Source: Cladorrhinum sp. PSN259 (lineage: Eukaryota > Ascomycota > Sordariomycetes > Sordariales > Podosporaceae). From it: 64,000 nt of DNA. The notes beneath the pieces were generated by a model that saw nothing but the letters and a program-made list of their open reading frames with translations, had not been told where the DNA came from and did not search any database. This document shows positions 56,932 to 64,000 of this stretch, piece by piece. Location: NCBI GenBank assembly GCA_033725935.1, contig MU867080.1, forward strand, positions 248,001 to 312,000, in the 5' to 3' direction. Position 1 is the stretch's first letter. Every line of letters begins with the position of its first letter. The position numbers and the translations under genes are program-made.

Positions 56932-57963
56932 ATGGACTCACCAATCAAAGACGAGGTCATCAAAAAGTCCAAGAAGGATAAGAAGGACAAGGAGAAGGAT
57001 GGCAAGCGCAAGCGCGAGATTGGGGGTGATGTTGTCAAGCCCAACAAGACTGAGAAGGTAGTCAAAGACGACAATGGCGCTACCCCACCCAAGAAGAGGA
57101 GCAAGAAGGACAAATCCGACAAGAAAGACAAGAAGAATAAGAAGGCAGCAAATTTGACACCAACGACTAGTGATGAGGAGAAGGAGGAAGAGGTGGCCGC
57201 TACTGAGGTGACTAAGTCCGAGAAGGAAAATAAGGACAAGAAAGACAAGAAAGAGAAGAAGAAGGATAAGAAGCGCCAAGAGGAAAGTGACGCGATGGAT
57301 GTTGATGAAGAAACCGAGACTGTTCCACAGAAGCAGGACAAGAAATCTAAGAAGGACAAGAAGGAGAAGAAGAAGTCCAAGCAGGAGACAGAGCTAGAGG
57401 TTATGCAAATGGACGTTGAGGAGGAACCTAAGGAAGACAAGAAGAAGAAGAAGAAGGATAAAAAGAAGGATAAGAAAGAGAAGAAGGCAATGCAGTCCAA
57501 CAAATCTGACTCAGACGACGAGGCAGAGGCCATCAAGGCCATCAAGGCTGATAAGAAAGATAAGAATAAGAAGGACAAGAAGTCTAAGGCTGAGAAGGAA
57601 ATACAGGAGCCGAAAGAGGATGTGAAGGAGGTTAAGGAGTACAAGAAGGAGAAGAAGGACAAAAAGTCTAAGATCGATAAGGAGACCCCAATTCCAACCG
57701 CCTCGGCCCCGGCTCCCGCTGAACTCGCAGAGAAGTGGCGCGTTGATGCCCTCGGTGGTGGAGAGAGCCGTCAGTCCAAGTTCCTCAGACTCCTTGGCGG
57801 CAAGAAAGCCGGCGCCTCCGTCCCTACCGCCTCTACCATTTCCACCGGCTCTCGCCCAAAACTCGATATCGACCAGGTAACCCAGGAGCTTGAGCAGCAG
57901 TTCAATGCCGGAATATCTCATAAATTCGACGTCGGTGGGCCGCGCCGTGGTCTGGGTGCCTGA
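56932..57963 (+). CDS. Lysine-rich KKDKK-repeat protein with C-terminal SMAP domain
   Basis: A 343-residue single-exon protein. Residues 8 to about 260 are dominated by Lys, Asp and Glu in irregular KKDKK, KKEKK and DKKDKK units with acidic inserts (SDEEKEEE, MDVDEETE, DSDDEAE), like nucleolar C/D-box proteins. The C-terminal part (about 265-343) contains WRVDALGGGESRQSKFLRLLGGKK and ends FNAGISHKFDVGGPRRGLGA, matching what I recall of the SMAP (small acidic protein) domain: KFLRLLGGKK and a final HKFD...RRGLG. Likely nuclear or nucleolar; function unknown. Start at 56932 (MDSPIKDE) was preferred over 56755 because the upstream 59 residues are unlike the rest and lie in the leader. No introns, unlike most neighbours. 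Confidence 0.78.
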   Translation: MDSPIKDEVIKKSKKDKKDKEKDGKRKREIGGDVVKPNKTEKVVKDDNGATPPKKRSKKDKSDKKDKKNKKAANLTPTTSDEEKEEEVAATEVTKSEKENKDKKDKKEKKKDKKRQEESDAMDVDEETETVPQKQDKKSKKDKKEKKKSKQETELEVMQMDVEEEPKEDKKKKKKDKKKDKKEKKAMQSNKSDSDDEAEAIKAIKADKKDKNKKDKKSKAEKEIQEPKEDVKEVKEYKKEKKDKKSKIDKETPIPTASAPAPAELAEKWRVDALGGGESRQSKFLRLLGGKKAGASVPTASTISTGSRPKLDIDQVTQELEQQFNAGISHKFDVGGPRRGLGA

Positions 57964-58598
57964 GAAAAGCAGTACCTGATTTGGAACTCGAACTTGCATC
58001 TTTGATAATTTCTCAAGCAGGCGCTCGCACCTCCTATGTGTACATGTACCATAATAGATTGCTGTTAAACTGGCCAAGAATGAAAAAAGAGCAATAAATA
58101 AAAAAAGACGAAAATCAAGATGACAAAAAAAAATACCCTCCCCTTTCCCTTGTGCGCGCTTTTTTATATGCAGCCAGTTTTTCCCTCGTTCCTCTTCTTC
58201 CTTCCGCTCGTGTGGTATAATATATCCCCAAATTTCGCAATGCCGGCCTTCTGCTCCAGCATATTAGATCCAGCCAAATTTTGGCGCCCGCTTTCCCCAA
58301 ATGAAGGCGCACCCCCGTCCGTTCTATAATACAGGAGGTGAACTGCGTTATAGTTTTTGTTTAGAGGACCTCTTCCCCTTTTCCCTCTCTCTCTCTTGCC
58401 TCCCTTCCGAGATTCGCCCACTTCATGTTCGGTTTAGGGTCCTACACAGATGTTGTGTTATGCATCGAAAGAACCCCCCCCCCCTTGTTCTCAGCATACC
58501 CGCTAAACCGCATGTTTCTCGGTTTTGGCTCCCTTCTTTTGGGTTATTTTATTTGTTTATTTTGATTGTGTAACGGATGTTCGAGGACATCATCCCTT
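57964..58598. other. Convergent 3' region
   Basis: About 630 nt between the SMAP-domain and RAMP4 stops, T/C-rich on the plus strand, with a C10 run near 58474-58483. No gene. Confidence 0.5.
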
Positions 58599-58975
58599 TT
58601 AAAAAAAGAGGCGGCTGAGGACCTCGAAGAAGAGACCGCCAACTACGACGAAGGCCAGGAGGACTGTTGGACCGAAACCATTGTTAGTATCGGTGCTTTG
58701 GGAGAAAGAAAAGAGCTGGCTATCAAATGGGTATTTTCTTACACAGCCAAATGGGGGAAATAGGTGACTTGAAGTCCTTCTTCTCCTTCTTCTTGAGCTG
58801 GTCCTCCGACTTGCCCATGCGGGACTCGTTCTCCTTGGCGAACTTTTGGTTCGCTCTTCGTTGTTGAGGTGTTTGGGCCTGTAAAAAGAGTGTGAACTTC
58901 AGGTTAGCTTATCCGTCGCGTAGGGTGTAACAGCCGCGCCATTTGACATGGTAGTTGGCGGTGGTTCCGTACCAT
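58599..58975 (-). CDS. RAMP4/Ysy6-type ER membrane protein
   Basis: A 67-residue tail-anchored protein, minus-strand exons 58975-58973 (ATG only), 58878-58743 and 58663-58599. Spliced protein: MAQTPQQRRANQKFAKENE, then SRMGKSEDQLKKKEKKDFKSPISPIWL, and a C-terminal membrane segment FLLAFVVVGGLFFEVLSRLFF. RANxKFxxxNExRxGK and a single C-terminal span identify RAMP4/SERP1 and yeast Ysy6, small proteins bound to the Sec61 translocon that help in ER stress. The start codon is followed at once by the donor GTACGG; the 94-nt intron ends TTTTACAG before GCCCAAACACC. The second intron (58664-58742) has branch ACTAAC and phase 1. The gene is easily missed because the longest exon is 136 nt. Confidence 0.85.
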
Positions 58976-59529
58976 TTTGAAGAGATGTGGTTGTTGTGAT
59001 GTCTCGAGCTTCGAAGTATACTCAAGGGTCCTCGCTTGGCAAATTCGTTGAATGCGCAAACCAAGATAGCAAGGCGGAAAGTTGGGTAATGTAGTATATG
59101 GTGGTGGTGAAGTTGAAGAGTTGGGATGCGATTAACCTTCTTCCTGGTATGTGAATTTGTGAAAGGGAACTTTCCAGACACAGAAGAGCAAGGGGGAATA
59201 TGGGACAGATTGCACGAAGCTCGATCAGCTTCAGGCCATCTGTCGTTGACGCGCGGGTGGGAAGGGGTGCAGCAGCTTGCAGTTGTGGGGACCACGCGAG
59301 CCCGCCCGCTGTGGACCCTCCTGGTCCACCACAATGTATCCCTTCTAGCGCCTCGAGGGAAAACAGGGGTGCCACGGAATTGCAGCGGGGCAAACCAATG
59401 AGTATGGAATGAAACGGGCACCACTTCCTTTCAAGGTTTATTGTTATCAACGACTTCCGATTTGGAACTTTCCAGAGAAGCTTCCACAGGTACCTTTAGG
59501 TACTCACCACCACCATCTCTCCTCTCAAA
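58976..59529. promoter_or_regulatory. Divergent region between RAMP4 and the small mitochondrial protein gene
   Basis: About 550 nt. Open frames on both strands (59022-59450) are not supported by any motif; they lie in the expected promoters. Confidence 0.45.
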
Positions 59530-59924
59530 ATGCTCCTTCATTTCAGAACCGCCCTTTTAAGGGCATCATCAAACCCTCTCTTCTCAAGACAACAACTCAG
59601 ACTCTACTCTTCACAGCGGGCAAAATCAGCAACAGGAGACTTTTATAAAGCGTGGACCCGCCCGGTAGCAAAAACCGCCCTGCTAGCTGTCTTCACTTAC
59701 CAGGTCATATACTGGGCCTGGACTAAATTAGAGTATGATGAGATCAAGGAGAATCGCCAAGGTAAATTTTCATTCTCCCTATTCGGTCGTCTATCATGGA
59801 GATATAGCAAAGACTGACTTCAAGAATGAACCTCACCACCACGACAGCCGAAATAACAAGACTCGAAGCATTTGTCAAGCATGAGCAGCAGAAACAAGAT
59901 CAGCAAAAGCACGCAAAAAAGTAA
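59530..59924 (+). CDS. Small single-span, probably mitochondrial membrane protein
   Basis: A 102-residue protein from exons 59530-59761 and 59848-59924. The N-terminus (MLLHFRTALLRASSNPLFSR, then QQLRLYSSQRAKS) is Arg/Ser/Leu-rich without acids, a good mitochondrial presequence, with RLYSS as a plausible cleavage area. A hydrophobic segment ALLAVFTYQVIYWAW (about 53-67) can cross a membrane once. It is followed by a charged helix LEYDEIKENRQAEITRLEAFVKHEQQ, probably a coiled coil, ending HAKK. The layout resembles inner-membrane assembly or complex accessory factors, but I do not recognise the family. The intron (59762-59847) splits Ala (G|CC) and extends the helix without a break, which supports the model. 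Divergent from RAMP4, convergent with MID1. Confidence 0.72.
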
Positions 59925-60391
59925 ACCTATGAATTAGGAATGGACAGTTGGATGACATGGAAAGGGGCTTGTATGATGAGGCAGAGAACGAAAAAGTCAA
60001 TGATAACTTGTCAAAAGGAACTAAATGAACAACGCCATATGAAAATGGTCCACCAACACAATTTATATGCAGCTGATGATGAAACACAATGAGGAGCATG
60101 ATGCCTATGAATACACTGGCATTATACTTATGTTTCTTCTTAAGCATCCCCGCGGCATTTAAATGTATTCTATAAACCAGGGGTATTCGTCCTTTTTGAA
60201 AAAGCAAATTCGCTATATATGATGCGCAAGATAAGCAATAATCCCCCTTTTCCTCTCTCAAAACCGCAATCCACAACCTGTAAACGTCATGTCCTTTCTT
60301 GTTGACCCCTCTCGGTTGCTATAAAATCAAGTCAAGACATTCATGTAACAACAATTATCCAAAACAGAGTAGATGTTCTCGCAACCACCTC
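59925..60391. other. Convergent 3' region
   Basis: About 470 nt, A/T-rich, between the small mitochondrial protein and MID1 stops. Both 3' UTRs expected. No gene. Confidence 0.5.
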
Positions 60392-62385
60392 TTAAACCAT
60401 CAGCACCAACACCGCGCTCCCTAAGATTAACCAACTCCTCAACCCCCAAGCTTCGTTTAGCAACCCTGGCGGCGCCCCAGACAACGTGTGTGCCGCACCC
60501 TGAAAGTTACATGTAGGTTGCTTACCAGCCTCCCTGGGCATTTGCCCATAATTACCCTCAAACCCAATCCCATCAGGCTGAGGACATCCGAATCCCAAAC
60601 TAGCCGGGCAGTTCCTCACGAGATCATAACATAACCAATCACACGGTAACAACTCCTTGTGGGGCCCCGGTTTGATGATTTCATCAATCCTCGCGTTCCT
60701 GCTCCTATTGTAGCTTGTTGTGTTCTCATAAATCTTCAAGCTTGCCAAAACCTCTTCGCTCAGCCTCTCCCCGTTGGGGAACGGCTGAAACACTGCGCGG
60801 GGCTGGAGCCACGTCGCATTGCTATCGAAGTCCTCACATCTTGGTATGGCGACAGTACACAGCCAGTTCTTGTATGCCCTCGCGCAGTCGTTGCAATTGC
60901 GCACGAGCGAGTATCTCTGGCTTGACCCAGCTTCGCACTGGATTTGTGAAAGCGATTTGTTGAAGTTTTCGTAGTTGATCTTTGCAAAAGTGTCGTACCA
61001 CACGGCGAGATCTCTAGGAGTCTTGGTCAATTCGGTGTTGGGGTTGTACGGCACCGAGTATGCTACTTCGTTGCAAAACTCCAAGTCGGTGATTAGGGCA
61101 CAGTTGCTATGGTCTAAGGAGAATCATAAGTACTCTCATCCCAAAGTGAAGGTTGCATCCGAGTTGATCACTTACTCGACTTGGTTTTAAAGATTGTGGC
61201 GTTGAAGACTTCTCCTCCGCCTCCTACAGGGTTCTGTCTCTTGCCCGATGATGAGCTCCCGTCCCTAGCCAGGATAGCCCAATATTTCGTACTCGAGTTC
61301 AGAGCCTCAAAGAAAAACTGCTGTCTCACAAAGCCCTCCTCGCCTCTTGTGGTCATGCTTGTCTTGACCATGTTGGTGCCCCTGCCACTTGATAAGGCAA
61401 TCTGGGCGCGGTTCTGAAGACCGCAGTATGAAAATTTCAATCCATTGATGGATGTGTCATTTTGATTGTGCGCAAACAGCACATATGGTTGCGAGCTCAA
61501 AGCTTTTTCTTGGACGGCCGGATCATTAGTGTCTGTTAGGGGGTGCGTGTACAACAATGCTCCCTGGGAGTCGCTATCAACCCAGACGAGATCATCTTCG
61601 TCACGCGCTTTGTAACTGAAATAGGGGCGGTCTGTGGAAACCGCAATTTTGAAGTTGTATGAGCCAGAATAGTTGTCAGAGACGTTGGGCGCATGGACTG
61701 AAATATATACGTCGTGATTTGCTGAAAAGTTCCACATAACGGCACCTTCGTTGAACTCAAACATCCATTGTTGAGACTGGTCTGTGAACAGGCCAGGGGC
61801 CATGTTATCGGCAGATTTAGAGACGAATAGCGTAAGCTGTGGCGGACTTGATGTCGTTTTTGATGGGTCAACAGGCCGAGGTTGTTCACATGTATTTGCC
61901 GAGATATAAATCCTCTTTGAGCTTTGTCTGCTTTCCAGCTTCGATGCTACACCCGCTGTCTCGACGTCTTCCGGGGCATCGTCAACCTCTAACAAGTCCT
62001 TCTCGTCTCTTAACTCTAATTTGTGGTCCTGTGATTCCCGGTTCAAGACACCTGACAGTGGGAAAACAAAGCGAATAGTCGACCCCTCATCAATATTTAA
62101 TTCGAAGGGCTCGTTATTTGTGAGAGTCTCAAACCCTTCTGGCGCCCGTCCAATTATGCTTCTGTCAAATGGAACAAATGAAGGCTCGTAACTCGGCGAC
62201 AGTGGGCTTCGCGCGGCCAGGTTCGGAGAGATGTCGAGATCATGATCGGAAAGGGCTGGCGATATTGACTCTAGCTCGAGGGCGATAGCGAAATGTGGAG
62301 AGAAAAGCGAGAGGTAAAGAAGTATAAGTAAACAAGAGGCCAGGGCGGATGCCGCAAACCGCGATTGTAGTGGGCTAAGATGCAT
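60392..62385 (-). CDS. mid1: Mid1-type stretch-activated calcium channel component
   Basis: A 643-residue protein, minus-strand exons 62385-61176 and 61113-60392. An N-terminal hydrophobic segment (SALASCLLILLYLSLF, about 13-28) serves as signal peptide. The long lumenal/extracellular part has many N-glycosylation sites (NFS, NVS, NDT, NSS, NAT, NTT, NRS) and the C-terminal Cys-rich region (NHSNCALITDLEFC, CNDCARAYKNWLC, LPCDWLCYDLVRNCP, FGCP) that defines Mid1. Mid1 partners Cch1 in the plasma-membrane or ER high-affinity calcium system for cell-wall and mating stress, and in Neurospora affects hyphal tip turgor. The C-terminus GAPPGLLNEAWGLRSW, then LILGSAVLVLMV, resembles a GPI-anchor signal. 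The intron splits Asn (A|AC) between TKS and HSNC. Start at 62385 gives the expected signal peptide. Confidence 0.92.
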
Positions 62386-64000
62386 TGCGAGATGGCATTC
62401 CCAATACTCGCAAGCCCAATTAGACGTCTGTCTGTTTTGTTGAAGTCGTCGGCGAAGTCAAAGAACCCCAAGTCCCCTCCAGTGGTGCCTGTCGATCAAT
62501 GTGCCCGCAAAAACCCCTGTAGCTGACCGTGGACTACTGGGAGGCCGCCCAGTGCTTCACCATGATAGTCTGCCTTCCCCTTCTTTTGTCGATTGAAGAT
62601 CTTTGCGGTTGCGTAGTCTTTGGATACTTTCCGAGAACAGATTGCAGTGTCAAATACCGAATTCACTTGGTGCTGTTAGGTCGAGTTGGAAAATCGAAGT
62701 TGTTGGAAAGTCCGGAGAGCGCCCAGACAAGCTGAAGCAGCCGCGTCCAGAAACAGCATGGACAGGGGTCAATCACTGCCCACTCTGGGGCCGTTGTGGC
62801 TGATCCATTGCCCCCTTGCTGCCAAGCACTGGGTGAAACGCGATCGATTGCATTACGTATCGTTACCGTTGAACACCCGAATTGCATCATTTTCGTTATT
62901 TTTAATTCCCGGCGGTTTGGTACATGGAATCTCGACACTTTTGTAGTGTCGTCAGTGTTTATCAAACATCGACTACCATCGTGCCATCGAAATTGCCCCT
63001 CTTCTCCTTTTCTGTTGGTACACTTCCCGGAAGGGCATTACCCCTTTGGTTGGCCAGGGCTTTGCTCTCATTACTGACAAAATCCGTGGAGTGATGTGTA
63101 GACCCAAGCCCACATTTTTAGAAACCCCGTATGCAATTTGTACTTCTCGATTAGATCGGTCACGAAAGCACATGTACAGCCGTTATTCGCATGCTACGGT
63201 CTAGAGGTCTCCTGAAGGCACGGTTTGTGGTGAGTGATTATCAAGACTCCTTTTCTTTGATTCCCTTCTAGCACGGCCTTGTCATTGTTTTCTATACAGG
63301 AGCACAACCTTGCTTGCGCAAAATGATTCGGCTACCAGTTTGAAGTCAATATTCAACGCAGTTCAATGGGCAAGGCCGCAAAACTAGTTATTCCCAAGGA
63401 CGAAGAAGCGTGGAGGCCTAGGAACCATCCTAGTCGGTGAGGCGACATATCGCGAGCCAAAAGGAGAAAAGGATTCGACGGGAAGATGATGTACTGATCA
63501 TACTGCCTGGATAACTCTAGATGCGGATAAGACAGAACGTTAATAATGGATCCCCCCATGTAACTGGAGCGAAGCTGGAGACACCAGTAAGAGATTTCAA
63601 CAAAGACATGGTTCACAGCTTTTCTGGTGCATTAATTGCTAGAACGAGGTTGTGAATAGCGTCTAATGTCATCGCCGTATTGTGGATAATCCGGGCGGGT
63701 TGTGTAAGCTTTTTGAGGAGCAAATTGATTATTTGTGCCAGTGGCAACAAGGCAGGAGATGCCCAACGGAGACTTCCCTCATCAATTGTTTTTTGTTATT
63801 GCTGTTACGAAATGTATCTCAAAATCCAGATCATTTTGACTACAAAGGTACGCAGTAGTGAATATTCGGAAGACACCTCCTTGTTTGGGAATGGTAAGAG
63901 TCGAGAAAAAGATCTGCAATTCTTGTCACGGAACAGAGCTGGACCAAACTTGCAAGTCATGCTCAAATATGTTTGAATAGGTGCTAAAGCCGCCATTTCC
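62386..64000. other. Right end of window without a recognisable gene
   Basis: About 1.6 kb upstream of MID1. Small open frames on both strands show no domain, splice-linked continuation or clear codon bias. A gene beginning beyond 64000 could use part of it as promoter. Confidence 0.45.

Noticed and set aside
56853..57662. 269-codon Ser/Phe-rich frame opposite the SMAP-domain gene
   Set aside because: It is the antisense shadow of the Lys codons (AAG read as CTT); no independent signal.

Overview
This is a 64 kb piece of a filamentous ascomycete nuclear genome (Pezizomycotina; probably Sordariomycetes, judged from remembered protein resemblance and not from a search). The genes are interrupted by short introns, mostly about 50-100 nt, with GT...CTAAC/CTGAC...AG signals. 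Coding exons prefer C or G at third positions and genes lie on both strands. I rebuilt 24 protein genes by joining exons. All 23 complete models close in frame; bur1 runs off the left edge. I see no tRNA, rRNA, CRISPR array, transposon or viral element.

Layout. 0-6.5 kb: Bur1-type kinase (-, partial), NDUFB2-like complex I subunit (+), P5B ATPase of the Ypk9/ATP13A2 group (-). 8-20 kb: Nap1 histone chaperone, 3-phosphoglycerate dehydrogenase and a class V myosin, all +. 21-25.5 kb: Fap7 and Ham1/ITPase (+), then a C78-family cysteine protease of the ZUP1/Mug105 type (-). 25.5-29.4 kb: 3.9 kb without a gene. 29.4-39 kb: small Zn2Cys6 protein (+), seryl-tRNA synthetase (+), Rheb (-), Wapl (-). 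40-46 kb: uracil phosphoribosyltransferase (+), Elf1 (-), Urc1-type GTP cyclohydrolase II homologue (+). 45.7-49.7 kb: 4 kb without a gene. 49.7-62.4 kb: hypothetical protein, ribosomal protein eS1, Rab18-like GTPase, ABHD11-like hydrolase (-), lysine-rich SMAP-domain protein, RAMP4/Ysy6 (-), small mitochondrial membrane protein, Mid1 (-). 62.4-64 kb holds nothing recognisable.

Most of this is conserved housekeeping arranged in divergent and convergent pairs. The one neighbourhood with a shared metabolic theme is FUR1 plus URC1, about 2 kb apart: uracil salvage to UMP next to the signature enzyme of the fungal URC uracil-catabolism route. The two amino-acid-related genes, phosphoglycerate dehydrogenase and seryl-tRNA synthetase, each have a Gcn4/CPC1-type TGAGTCA site within about 270 nt upstream of the start.

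I found no convincing new multi-gene system. The notable items are at gene-structure level: a 4-nt micro-exon in URC1, a GC-AG intron in FUR1, an ATG-only first coding exon in RAMP4, A-rich 3' splice sites in HAM1, a Rab GTPase with Ala in place of Asn in its G4 motif, and two gene-free stretches of about 4 kb.
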